Source of the DNA: Clytia hemisphaerica
Lineage: Eukaryota; Cnidaria; Hydrozoa; Leptothecata; Clytiidae
DNA: 64,000 bases
Assembly (NCBI GenBank): GCA_902728285.1
Contig: CACVBU010000956.1
Location: 499,536-563,535, forward strand
Reading direction: 5' to 3'
Positions 29,802-41,824 of the stretch are shown here, one piece after another. Numbering within the stretch: the first letter of the stretch is position 1; every line of letters starts with the position of its first letter. The notes below the pieces were generated by a model. That model did not search any database, had not been told where the DNA came from, and saw nothing but the letters and a program-made list of their open reading frames with translations. The translations under genes were made by a program, and so were the position numbers.

Positions 29802-32800
29802 TCAGTTATTCAGTGTCAACATTGCGTAACCTATCAACGTTTTCTCGTCTCGTTCTGCGCTATCATCTTGCGCAGATTTCTGGAAAAAAGAAAAGAATGT
29901 CATTGAAATCTTAAAGTGAATTTAATGCTTGGTAACACAGTTAAGTAAAATACTTGAAAAAAGACACTTTCAAGGTATTTTCAACCCTGTCTATACTTAC
30001 TAGTGCAAAAGTGAGCTGTTTGTTTTCTGGAGGGCTTGCAATCATCTTATTCATGTTAGCTCCCACTAAAGAGTTATAGAAAAGTGAGAAAATTTAAAGT
30101 ATGATAAAATTATTGCATGGAGCCATACAAACCAAATAAAAAAGTAAAATACCATTAAAACATGCTAGCTGCTATTATATTGACCAATTGCACTTTTAAT
30201 CACGGGCAATCATTTCTCAAAATGGGGAATAAAATAGATCGGTAGTGGAATCAATAGACCTTTTATTGGTCCAAAGGATATCATGGTTTCAGCCCACTTT
30301 TCAGGTGCCCCCATTGAAGCATGGTGCCCCCAACGAGTTAGGTCCCCTTGAGAAATTGCTTTGAGTTAGGTACCCCAATTCAGCCGATAATTTTTTTGAA
30401 TTGACACTTTTTGTTCATTTGTCATTCCTAAAATCTTAATGATTTTTAAATCTTTCTAATGATGAAAAAAAACAAGACTACTCTTAGGTGCCAAATAAAC
30501 GGCCCCCCCGAAAATTTTCCACCCCTCCCGGACCTTATTAGGACCCCCTCGTTTATTAATTTTTAAAAATATTTTCAGCTGTTAAAGGGACATTAAAGTA
30601 GTAAAATGTAAACATTGCGCGAACCACGTGTCATTAAAGAGAACAATTAAAATCACATGTCCAAAACAAACTTGTAAAACAATTGAACAATCAAAATTAG
30701 CCATATTTGGTTTGATTTTTTATTTTGACATGTGACATTTGTTTTGATTTTGTATCCGCTGCATACAGTTTGTTTACAAATTTCGCAAGTACTGTTATGT
30801 CCCTTTAAAGAGAAGGCCCCTTATTTTGCTCTAAATAGCCTGATTTTAGCTTTTATTTACCTTATTTTTGGGTTTTCAGAAGTACAATTTCCAACCCCCC
30901 CGGCAATTAGGTTCCCCCCGTTTATTAAAATCTCAAAAATTGTCCACACCCCCCCTCCGTTTATTTGGCACCAAAGAGTATAGTGTTATTATATAATATA
31001 CAGGAATGCAGCAAGGAATAAATATTTGTACCAGTAAAGATTTCAAAACGTCTACAGAAGATTGTTATCAGTTATGTTATGAGTGTGAAACAGAGCCAAA
31101 AACTAGCTACCATGTTTGTTTACTCTTATATCCTGACGTTTTAGCTTCTCTATGATAGCGTGGGAAGCGCTCACGCATGAACGCCTGCTAATAAGCTTTG
31201 TTGTTATGCTATAAAGATGGCGGCTGTAAAACAATCACATTAGAAAAATATAGCAAAAGATGGCGTGATGGGAAACGAAAGAAAAATTGGATGGGAAACT
31301 AGGTGCTGGAGTAAAAAATTCAATAATTTGAAATATTTTGAAATATTCGATTTGGAAAATATAACCAGCCCCCAGAGCCTCCATCAAGACAGCTAGGTAC
31401 CCTTAATGAATAGATAACTCCAAAGAATTGCAAAACATTAGCCCCCCCCCACTACTAACCTGACCTAGGTTCCCTTCAGATTTCTGGGGGGGGCTGAAAC
31501 CATGGATATTCTATTTAAGGAAATATTACTATTATTATTACCCGAGGGCAAAATAACAGATTATTGAGTTTTTCAATTTGCCATCGTTCGTGCAGTTGAA
31601 AAAGAACACTAACTTAAACACCACCAATATTCCAACCCTGAGTTTTAACATGAGACTTAAGGCTTAGCACCTATATAGTAGATCTTAAAGCTCGAAATTG
31701 TTCAAATAAGGCTGGGAATTTAGCTTCGAATAAAGCTACTGAAATGCTCTAAAACCGAAACATCCAATGAAATAAAGTGGAAGTACTATAATCGTAATTC
31801 TCACCCGTACTGTTTAAATTCTGAAAAACGTTAAAATACCCAAAATTCTCAATATTTTCCCATGATTGTAGCCGTGACTTTTGTTTTTGTGCTTTCGAAA
31901 AAAATAAATACCTACCTATCAATAGATCTTGTCCATCGATCAATCCAGCGGACATGAGTTCTTGTGAAACTCCCTCAACAGAATCTGCAAAAGAGGTCGT
32001 GGCGAAATGTAAATAATTAAGTTTTTACAATTCCAAATTTCCAAATCGAGAAGGAATTCTTAAGTTTATGGAGCTTCACGAGACAAAAAAAGTCTTAGAC
32101 AATCAATTTCCAAAAACAGAAGTGATAAAACAACTCAAGGTTAAATATTGGAAATTGACGTGGATGCTTACCAGTTTTCCTGTTGAATTCGAAACGGATA
32201 TCGTTCAGTTCTTTAGTAGCACTCCTTCAGTGAAAATGAAATGGTAAAATGATAAAAAATGAAACCACACAGTTAAAATATCGTACAAAATTTCAGAATT
32301 TTCGAAAGAATTACACACTATTTATTTTAATAAGAAAGTTGAAGTTTCGATTTAGCCAACACCTAAGTATAGAAAGCAAGAAGAGATACCAAGTATGAAG
32401 GAGTAACTCAAGTTTCCACGTAATGTGGAAGACTATCCGTTTCTTGACATTCCCCAACCTTGAAATTTGAAGATGCCGAGGGGAGGGGTTTGTTAGTCAT
32501 CATAGAGTATAAATACCTGACAGGAAAACGTTCCCTCTCTCCTCTTCCCTACCCTATCTACTGTTTGCTGTTTCAAACATATTCAAGAGCAATAATCATT
32601 TGGATTATTCATATACCTTAGCCTCAACGTCAAATCAAAAACTTTATCTTCGTTCACTGGCGTCGCATCTGAAAATGAAAAACGTACTAATGAGTCGTCA
32701 AAATGGTTCTGGCTATTTTTTATTTTTTTATTTATCACACAATTTTGAGTTAGTGGACAAAACTGTCATCTTCGAACGAGTTTTCAAGGCAAAAATACTG

Positions 32801-35800
32801 AGTGCAGATTCTAAACAAATTGAAAAACAATTACCAGGTGGGTTGGTCGGTGCAGGCTGACTGGTTGTTGATGGGTTAGGCGTAGCAGCGGGTGCGGTAG
32901 TTTGTGTGTTTGGAACTTCCTTTTTCGCTGGTTCTGATGGTGTTACCGTTGTTGTCGCTGGCGTGGTTGCAGACTGAAGAAGAATGAAACCTAGTGCTTA
33001 ACTTCGTTCCAAATCTCCGTTTAATAACAATAAGAATCGAACAATGATTATTTCAGTACTTATTAAAGGAAATGAGAACTGAAAAAAGATGGAGAAAACT
33101 TTGCTTCTTTACTTTACGTTAAATGTTAGCAGAAAGTTCGAACTAATTTAGAAAAACAATGGCATTGCCTCGTCCTGCTCCTGCTCTTGATTTTAATATT
33201 TTTCCAAAATAGTTACAAAACAACGCATGAAACGTTCAAGTAGCATACCTTATCGGGGAAAACTTCGTCGGGGAAAATTTTCGTCGGGGAAAATTTTCGT
33301 CGGGGAAAAATATTCGTCACTTGCTGGTAGTAGGTAAACGCATTAAGGCCGGGGAAAATTTTCGTCGGGGAAAAATATTCGTCACTTGGCCGAAATTTCG
33401 TCACTTTTCCCCGACGAAGTTTTCCCCGATCAAAGAGAGCATGAACTTACAGTAGCGTTAGTGCTTTCAGTTGAAGGTTCCGTTGCTTCGTCCTCTGTAT
33501 CTTCAAACTCCCAATCACCTGACTCGTCACGTGTTCCGTCGTTCGATTGTGGTTTGCGTCGAGTCTAAAAAAGGGTACAATCTCAAATAATAGCGAGATT
33601 ATGTATCTGGAATTCTCTACGGCTACGGTTAAAATGGCGAGGGAAATGGCGAGTAAGGCAAATAATGGCGGGTGAAAGCAAGTTCGATATTTGACGTACG
33701 GCATCATGTCGACTTTGCTTATACGGTGTTTTGGTGTTTCCCCCGTACAGAGCAAAGTAGACAACGACATCTCGCGTTTGGTGATGACCCGTACGGGCAG
33801 CCCCGCAATCGTGGCCGTAGAATATCTCCGATACATAATCTCGCTAATGATTATTCGCCAAAGATAGTTCATAGCACTGTTACGTCATTTCATAATCCCG
33901 CAGAAATGATTCAGGACAGACTGTTTTATGATGAATTAATATTTGAACAACTTAGACATTTGTACAGCACGAAGCCGTTTTCAGCGAGCGACCGCTCCTA
34001 ATATTTTATGGTCCATTATGATCGTGTAATATAATGACTATAATGGCTCATCATGATCGTTACTCTGTAACTAAATCTGGAGTTTGAAGTTAATATTTGT
34101 AGGCAATATAGGTCAGGTAAAAAAACAATTAGAGGAATTATTGCCCTTTTACCTTATTCCGCCTTTCCGATACTTTTGGTGCTTTGTTTATCAAATATTC
34201 AATTAAGTATTCCTTGGTCTATAATAAAAAAGAGAAAATACTATTTATTTATGAGAAGTTCATGTTTTTAAAAATCTTATCATCAGGGTTCGGCAAGTAG
34301 AATTTCGAGCCATAGCAGCTAAGGCGTTTCTGTATATCTGTGTATAAAGAAAGGAGCTGGGTGTCTTTCTTTTTGACTGAAAACATGTCAAAATTGTACG
34401 AGAAAAAGTGCGATAAGTGGCTTATCGAAAACTTGAAAAATACGAACAAACTTTTTCTATGTTCTGTTTTTTTTCTCTTGCTTTTTTTATTCATTTTGGT
34501 GAAATCAACATCAAAACGTTCGAAAAAAAGAATCAATTGGTCATTAACAATATCAAAACATTCTTTCGTTAAATGTTGTGCATTGAGAGCGAAAATTATA
34601 AAATTATAAAAAAAATGATCACTCACCCGCTTACCAGACCTCTTATGCTAAACACGGCCTTATTTCGCGTGTAAAAATATGACATAATAAGAAATATAGG
34701 ACACCATGTATATCCAGCAATGTTGGTTGTTGCCATTACTGATCAACTAATTGAGCCAAAAACTTACTTTAGCCTTTTTGAAGAATTGATTTTTCAGAAG
34801 TTCAGTAGCATCGGGTCTAAAATAAAGTAAATTTTGAAAGATTTATCGTGAATTTACAGACCCTTTGTTAAGGAACGAAAAACCTTTCCAGTTATCCGTT
34901 TTCATGACAGACCTGAATGAGATTGTGTACCACAGAACGTTGAACTAAGACGAGACAAGACCAGACATACACTTTCCCACGCGGGAATAGGCCTTAATGT
35001 AAGTCAGAGAACGTTGAGCTAACCAACATAATTCGAATTGTACCTTTGAATGTGTTCTTTTTGAAGACAAAGAGCGATCATTTTGCGGAATTGTTTGGAA
35101 TATTTCTTGTACGCTTCTCGTTCTCCATTGGCACATGTTTCTAATGTTGGTGGTTCACCTTCCAACGTCAACATCAGAACCTGGTCATAACAGATTAAGT
35201 AACAGATTGTAGTTAATTTACATTTTTAAAACAGCTTTCTCAGTGTAATTAAACAGGAGGATTAATTTAAAACTTTTAAAGCATCCATTGATTTTCAGAT
35301 AAAGTAACTTCGTAACGTCTCCTAGGAACTCATTTTTTTCAAAAGTTGTCTAATTTCTACAGTGATCTTTGGGATTTCCAAGGCACATATATTTTAAAAA
35401 CCAAAGGCCAACATCAAATTAATGTTCTACCTTCATTGCAGGGAATTGTGCGTAAGGAGCTGTTCCAGTTGCTAGTTCAATAGCTGTGATTCCAAAACTC
35501 CAAATGTCCACTTTATTGTTGTAACCACCAGCCTGTAAAAAGAAAATTCATTGAAAAGAAGACTTAAAAAAGGAATATATTTAAAAGCTAATTCAAAATC
35601 CAATCTTAATTAACATTACTTTGTCACATAAACATATATAGTACCTGTTCCATAACTTCCGGAGCCATCCAACAAGGAGTTCCAACAAATGTATTTCGAA
35701 GTTTTTGACCACGTTCAGTGTATTCCACTACTGTTGAACTGACACCAAAATCTAAAATACAAATAAGCGATATCGAATGACTTTGGATAAAACATGAGTT

Positions 35801-37771
35801 CGTCACTTTGGCTGCTTAGAAGAGTTGATTGAAATTTTGGTCAGCTATTCATCTATTACAAACTTTTATGCATTGCATTAAAAAAGCGAGCCTGCGATCG
35901 TAGGCAGAGGTGACCCAATGACTCCTCTTCTGATAGTTAAGAGGTAGGGGAGAGCGCCAAACTTTCTCTATAGATTGCTCCAGTTTCCCTTGATCCTTTT
36001 TTTTTAATTGCTGAGCGTCGGGCAGAGAGGCATCAAGTACCAAGCACTGAGTACAAAGTCTTTAGTATGTATGATCCGGCCAGGGATTGAACCCGTGAAA
36101 ATATGCTCTTCCTTTCTCGCTCGCACCTCGGACAACAAGGAAAGAAAAGATTATTATCTCTATGATCAAACAATTGAACGTACCAGCAAGTTGAACACTA
36201 CCATCTCCACCGAGCAGAATGTTACCAGCTTTTACATCTCTATAAAATAGCAAATATACAACTGGTAAATTCAATTCAAAACACAGCCGACAGATAAAAG
36301 TAATTTCTAAAAAGTTTTCAGGCAAATAATAAACTCCTGTAGATAATAACAATCTTTACCTGTGAATTTGGCCATTCTTATGAAAATATTCCAATCCCTT
36401 TAAAACTTCTCTCAGTATGGTTGCAATGACAACTTCATCCAATACACCTTGTAGAGGATCCACTTGCCCGCTCCTTATCATGTGCTTGATGATATCCAAA
36501 ACAGAACCTGAAACAAAAAGGATCATTGTCATTACTGAGGGCAAGCTTGCAAGGGGGCTGAGTTGAAAGGCTACAGATAATCTTAAATTTATGTTAAAAA
36601 TCCATCCTATGGAGAAGGTTTTGACCCATCTTTAAAAAATTGTGTGTTAGCCGCCTAATAAATTTACTGAGAATATGCATGCAAAATTTCTTTGATACTT
36701 TGATAAATGATATGTAAAGTTTAGGCTATGTTATTAACATTTAGCTGGGGGCTATTTTCCTTGGCCTCCCCTAAAAAATGCACAACAAGAAGCGGAAAGC
36801 CAACTCCTCCACTTTATTCAAAATGGAGCCATTTGAAAGAGTGTTTATTGGTCATCATTCAGCATTAAATTTCCCTTTGTTATTGCAAACCTTGGTTGTT
36901 AACTAATTACTTGCCCCTCCACATTCTCGACCAAGAGGCTCTGAAGATTTAATAAGTAGGTTTATTTATAAGAATTAATTTATAAATGTAACAAGATTCA
37001 CACGTCTCTAAACTTTGTAAACAATAAGGTTATTAAAACGAAAAAAGAATCATAATTGAATTCTCCTGTTCTCAAGATCAATCAAGAACAGCAGTATACA
37101 GACAACTGTTTTTTTGACAAGTCGAAATTTGACTGAGAAAAGAAAGGGAATTACCTCCATCTAGAAGCTTCATGACGATCCATAGCTCTTGTTTGACAAT
37201 GAAAGAGGTGTAGTAGTTCACTACGTTCTCATGATTGCATCGACTCATTGTTTGGATTTCTTTCTGAAAATATACGTAGGTAAACAAATATCATTGTAAA
37301 CATTTCTCTAGCCTCAACTACATGATCCTATTTTTCATCCTAGAATTTTGGTGCAGGATTAGCAATAAAGTAAATATACTTCGAAAAACAATTTGTATAT
37401 TCTAAAAATATGATAAATCAATCATGAAAAGTCAAAAATTGTGTGGATCAAAAAGTATAAAAAAGTATTAAAAAAAATTTCTTCTAACAATATTTTGATC
37501 TTGACTGATTTTTATCAAGCTTCACTTATTTCATTTATTTAACATTCATTTATAATTTTAACAAAACATATTTCAAATAATTTACCACTGCACAACATAT
37601 TTTTAATATATTGTAAATCTTTATAATGATATACGGCAAATTGTGAAAAAGGACTTACCCTCATTTCATCGATGTCAGCCCCACACTTTTCCAAGTCAAT
37701 TCTTTTAATAGCAACCTTTTCACCAGATGGAAGGTATGTGGCAGCAATGACAACAGCTGTGGCACCATAAC
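29802..37771 (-). CDS. OXSR1: STE20-family kinase SPAK/OSR1 orthologue, first exon(s) missing
   Basis: Ser/Thr kinase that WNK kinases activate and that phosphorylates cation-chloride cotransporters. Minus-strand exons: 37771-37659, 37263-37155, 36507-36360, 36239-36184, 35751-35645, 35532-35431, 35180-35044, 34816-34768, 34218-34153, 33564-33451, 32973-32835, 32668-32617, 32221-32172, 31984-31916, 30059-30001 and 29879-29802. All phases match; 482 codons plus stop are visible. Kinase marks: [37 protein letters not shown]-loop [17 protein letters not shown] with the WNK-target Thr kept, and [16 protein letters not shown]. The PF1 motif [10 protein letters not shown] is followed by a Thr/Pro-rich linker. 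The C-terminal CCT/PF2 docking domain runs from [10 protein letters not shown] through GLIDGQDLL to [11 protein letters not shown]. The stretch expected to hold the second WNK phosphosite is divergent ([10 protein letters not shown]). The exon with the start of the glycine loop lies upstream and was not found. OXSR1 and STK39 cannot be told apart here. Confidence 0.93.
30481..30978. mobile_element. MITE with TA duplication (mariner-like), copy B, itself interrupted
   Basis: CTCTTAGGTGCCAAATAAAC at the left and the complement of TTATTTGGCACCAAAGAG at the right, TA on both sides. The interior matches the reverse complement of 4573-4863 except for the 30586-30804 insertion, which is absent from copy A. 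Confidence 0.8.
30586..30804. mobile_element. 219-bp element with TTAA target duplication
   Basis: AGGGACAT at the left and ATGTCCCT at the right, flanked by TTAA at 30582-30585 and 30805-30808. In copy A of the host MITE the uninterrupted site reads ctttgacagctg (complement cagctgtcaaag). TTAA duplication is typical of piggyBac or Kolobok elements, by inference. Confidence 0.75.
33245..33436. repeat. Short tandem and inverted 'tcgtcggggaaaatttt' repeat
   Basis: Repeated units of cgtcggggaaaattttcg and cgtcggggaaaaatattcgt, closed at the right by the opposite orientation ttttccccgacgaagttttc. A small foldback element next to an OSR1 exon. Confidence 0.65.
33672..34001 (+). CDS. Hypothetical ORF antisense in an OSR1 intron
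   Basis: An open frame of 109 codons from a GTG (no ATG; upstream in-frame stop TAA near 33662) to TAA 33999-34001, on the strand opposite to OSR1, between its exons at 34153-34218 and 33451-33564. The segment is less AT-rich than the surrounding intron and the conceptual product is mixed and charged ([17 protein letters not shown], then [13 protein letters not shown]). I do not recognise it. It might be a terminal exon of a nested gene, a transposon remnant or chance. The opposite strand is also open here for 141 codons, which lowers confidence. Confidence 0.2.
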   Translation: MKASSIFDVRHHVDFAYTVFWCFPRTEQSRQRHLAFGDDPYGQPRNRGRRISPIHNLANDYSPKIVHSTVTSFHNPAEMIQDRLFYDELIFEQLRHLYSTKPFSASDRS

Positions 37772-37929
37772 CTAGCAAAAATTAAAAAAAACATTTATTG
37801 GATATTCAACTACACTTTGGTAATGGTTGCCTGTATTTTAAATCTGAGTCAGCCTTTTTAAAAACAGATTTAATCTTAATTAAATTAATTAATAAAGATT
37901 TAATTTCGACAAAAATCTAAAATAAATCA

Positions 37930-38062
37930 CAATTTGATTTGATTTTGGCTTTTTTAGTACACAAATACTAAGCAGAAAATCCGAAATTTGACCCTGACAC
38001 CACCTGTATGGTACACATATACTAAACAGCAAATCAGAAATTTGACCCTGACCTCTTATACA
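37930..38062. repeat. Two-copy tandem repeat, about 65-bp unit
   Basis: gtacacaaatactaagcaga with aaatttgaccctgac is repeated as gtacacatatactaaacagc with aaatttgaccctgac. Confidence 0.7.
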
Positions 38063-38104
38063 CGAGAAATCGTTTATTTTTTTCAAAACCTTGGATTAAG
38101 CTTA

Positions 38105-38412
38105 AAATGGCCATAGAGTCACGAATCCAGCTAAAACTGCCCTAGAATCATGAACCCAGCTAAAATTATCCCGGAATCAAGAACCCAGCTAAAACTGCCC
38201 TAGAACCACACATTTAATTAAAACTGCTCTAGAATAACGAACCTAGCTGAAACTGCCCTAGAACCACGAACCCAGCTAAAACTACCTTAGAATCAAGAAC
38301 CCAGCTAAAACTGCCCTATGATCACAAATTCAACTAAAACAGCTAAAGAATCACAAATTCAGCTAAGACTGCCCTAGAATCACTAATCCAGCTAAAACTT
38401 CCCTAGAATCAC
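38105..38412. repeat. Minisatellite, ~29-30 bp unit, about 10 copies
   Basis: Degenerate copies of aacccagctaaaactgccct followed by agaatcacg. Non-coding; upstream of the visible OSR1 exons. Confidence 0.85.
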
Positions 38413-39307
38413 TGTTTACAGGTTGAGTGTAAAAATGTAAAAGAAATATTATTGGAACCAGGAGACTTAATTGCTGAAAATAGAATTTGGTCTGGGTCAT
38501 TTTATAAAAAGGAAATCTTTGCAATTATTTACCCCAATCTTATAGACTTTCAGTTGAGAAGAATATTTTAACATTGTTAGTATTCAAAATTCTTTAATTG
38601 AATATAAGTAATAATTTTCATTGCCCCTTTTTTATAATTGAATCAAAAGACCTGTCAATCAAAGAAGAATACAATACAATATACACTCGATCATGCACCT
38701 TTCTCAACTGTGTGGTTATAAATAATTAACCTAACCCATGAGATCTGTTCACCTGTATATCATATAATAATTGTATTTTATAATTTCAAATTTCTGATTT
38801 TAGCAGCAGCTCCGCAGCATAACACCAACTTGCCGGGGTCAGAATCACTGACAAATAAATCACTTTGGTGGTTCAAGTCGGGATCAAATCGACAGTTTGA
38901 AAAAAATAATTCTAAATTGGGTAACTTGCATTAGTGGAGGCTAACATGCATACCCCACAAATAAATGACCTGGCTTGTCATTAAAATAGTTAAATCAATA
39001 CAAAGTTAAATCAATACAAACCTTGTTTACAAAATTTGTGGGTTGCAAAATGTATATCTCATAATCATGGGAATTATAATTTTATTTTTTCTAATTACTC
39101 ATTAATTTTTACAACTTGTCGATTCTAGCGGTGTTTGAATTTTGAGTTTTTTTCAATTAGATCAAACTTGTATCATATGTAGCTGATAATTGTAAGCATG
39201 AAACTTTAAGTTCTACATTTTAAAAAAAGTTTTGACTCATCATTATTGTATTGCTCCTTTACGTAGAGCACTGTCTTTGGTGAAACAAACCCACCTTTAT
39301 TGCTACT

Positions 39308-39540
39308 ATCTCATAATCATAGTGATGTCATGCATAATTATGTTTAGTATTATCATTAAATTTGAGATTACACGCCCAGCAGTCATTGAGTAACATGTGA
39401 ATGCCCGCCATCTTAAAATTCTCATCTCATAATCGTAAGTGATGTCATGCATAATTATGTTTAGTATCATCATTAAATTTGAGATTACACGCCCAGCAGT
39501 CATTGAGTAACATGTGAATTCCCGTCATCTTGAAATTGAT
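39308..39540. repeat. Tandem duplication, ~117-bp unit
   Basis: ctcataatcatagtgatgtc to about 39424 is repeated from ctcataatcgtaagtgatgt with a few substitutions (shared attacacgcccagcagtcat). Confidence 0.85.
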
Positions 39541-40786
39541 CTTAACCCTATCTAGCCCAGTCTAGCCTGGGCTTTTTTTAAGTATAATAATTTGGGGAGG
39601 GACATCCCCCCAAAACTGTTATAACTAATTTTTTTCGAATTAGTGCACCATTATGAAAATATGACTTTATTGCAAAAAAATTATTTCTGAAAATTTTCCT
39701 TGTCCCAATGTTAACCTAGAATTTCTTTCTTAGTAAAAAAGATAATGAAATTTGTCTAGCCTTTTTGCTTGAAAAATTTGGTCATTTTTGGAAAGCGCTG
39801 ACGTTATCAAATATAGTACTGGTAATTTTTCTTTGGAAAATGAAGATAAATAAAAGTTAGGAAAACTTGTGAATTTTCAAGACAATAGCTCAAACCTTCA
39901 GGAAAAAAATGATGAGGGAGGATGTTTTGCCCCCTGGGCTAGATAGGGTTAAAATGATCTAGCATGATTTTTAATTATCCAACCAAGCTGTTTTATCTAA
40001 ACGCAATTCTGTCAGCGAGTAACTTGCCAAAAATACTCCAGACTCCAGATTACATTATATTTTTGTTGGGCTTTTGGGTAGTAGTTTTTAATGTTTGTGG
40101 CCCCCAAAACGTTGATCAAATTGAAAATTTCTCTCAAATCTAAAAGAAAAGACGTTTTACAAAAATTTTCGCCATGAAAAACTTTAACATCTCTACTTTA
40201 TTTTTTAATGGCCCCCAAAACAGAGGTTTGAAATTTTAGGGATTTGTGGAGTTATTTATAACTTAGATTAATTCCCAGATAATTAAGCCACAACATTCTA
40301 CTTACCTCTCTACTACTCTCGACTTACTATAGGCTGGATGCACATCACTCTTACTTACTATAGCCTAGATGCACATTACACTCTACTTACTACAGTCTAG
40401 ATGCACATCACAAGTATAGTGTCAGAGAGAAGTGAGCTAGGTACACAAGCTAGATGAGCCTGGAACCTAGTCCAGCCCACATGGTCTTAGGCTTATTTAA
40501 GCTCTGGCCCTCCTTGAGCACAGGTCCCTCAGATTTTCACAATACAAACACAATAACGTCAGCAGCAGCATCCAGCTCCACAACTCCTACAACCCAACAG
40601 ACAGAAACATCAACAGCAACCTTCTCACCCTAGCTCCAGATGGTAATCCAATTCAACAACATAATCCTGCAATATCTCCAGTCATCAACCTGAACACTTT
40701 CGGCAACCTTAGCCAAGGTGGCTACCAATCTTACGATGGATTCTTACTGAACGATCGAATGATGACAAGACCTAGCGGCTCAATCA

Positions 40787-41815
40787 TTGAATCCCCAAAT
40801 CCAATTTTACCTGCCCAAACTTCAAGACCGGCGGCAGAAGACACATCAGCAGAATTCCTCTCTTGATCATGCAACAGATTCACGTAAGACCACCCAAGAA
40901 TTTTCACCACCCCAGCTTCACCTCGTTGCGAACACCACCCATTCGTTTTACACACCACCTCCAGCCGACAGCAACATCCACGTTTTGCTGCCATCCACCA
41001 ACCCCCTGCAGCGATCCCAGCACCAGTCACACTACGTCGTCCTGCCACCATGTTGGATCCTCTTCTAACTAGGCCTCCAATAATGACAAGAAGCCAGCAA
41101 TCACAGGAAAACCATCTAAACAGCCTTGCGCCATTAATCGCTCAACTTACAAGTTAGTTGAGGAAAACTTCTGAACAACAACAAAGAAGCCTCCGCCATG
41201 CCGCTCAATTGGTGGCGTCCCTCGAGCCCGTCGTCGGGATCGAACGCGAGTTTTGTAGACCCTTGGCTGCCGGTCCATCAGCAAGACACGTCACATATCC
41301 ATAATGGCCTTTTCGAAGCTCCTTTACACGTTCCAGCCGTCCAGCAACAATCGTCATTGCTTCCGCCTGCGCCTGCGCCTGCAAGAGTTATTCAACGAAT
41401 TCAACGCAGTGAGTTTATTAATCTCAACTCCCTTCTCCCCCAGAACATAAATGATAAGGACAAAAAGTCGCTGGAGGTTCTGGTTGATGGGGATAGCCTC
41501 AGCCTTGCACAAGATGATGCCTGGAATGATACCCAAAGGACTACAAATATAAGGTGATTGACATGCAATCGTGACTCCTAGCTTGGACTCTGTTTATGCA
41601 AATTTTTCTTTTTTACCGTCCTCATTTAACGGAGCAGCTGATTAGGTACCAGCAATTCATTTCAAACCTGGCATATACCCACAACTTTGGCACATGGTAT
41701 GCATATGATCAGGCATTTAGACACCATGTTGCAAACAACCCATTGGAACGTTGGGACCAGTCAAACATCTTAATTTTTAACCTACACGTCAGGGGCTCCC
41801 AAGGAAGGGGTAATT
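40787..41815 (+). pseudogene. DIRS gag-like region, broken
   Basis: Pro/Gln/Ser-rich frames (from 40787 and 41198), followed by a frame to 41818 with LIRYQQFISNLAYTHNF and WYAYDQAFRHH, a pattern typical of DIRS ORF1 products. The ORF is split by stops and a frame change near 41557-41596. Confidence 0.6.
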
Positions 41816-41824
41816 GTTAGTTTT

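Larger units (their letters stand above)
30278..31509. mobile_element. Outer element of a triple nest, ends atatcatggtttcagccc
   Basis: ATATCATGGTTTCAGCCC at the left and GGGCTGAAACCATGGATAT at the right face each other. C-rich/G-rich runs sit inside both ends. Contains the elements at 30481-30978 and 30586-30804. Lies in an OSR1 intron. Confidence 0.65.
37772..40289. other. Upstream region of OSR1, no exon recognised
   Basis: AT-rich, with the three tandem repeats listed separately. The OSR1 first exon should be in phase 1 with a donor here or beyond the retrotransposon, but no match was found. A pair of gcccccaaaac words (about 40092 and 40209) recurs right of the retrotransposon. Confidence 0.4.

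Noticed and set aside
34249-34626. 125-codon minus ORF in an OSR1 intron and its + strand partner
   Set aside because: AT-rich on both strands, rich in Phe/Lys/Asn; OSR1 exons flank it in phase without it.
36060-36160. B-box-like gggttcaatccc on the minus strand in an OSR1 intron, possibly a SINE
   Set aside because: No convincing A box at the right distance and no stems; left as a chance match or old SINE.
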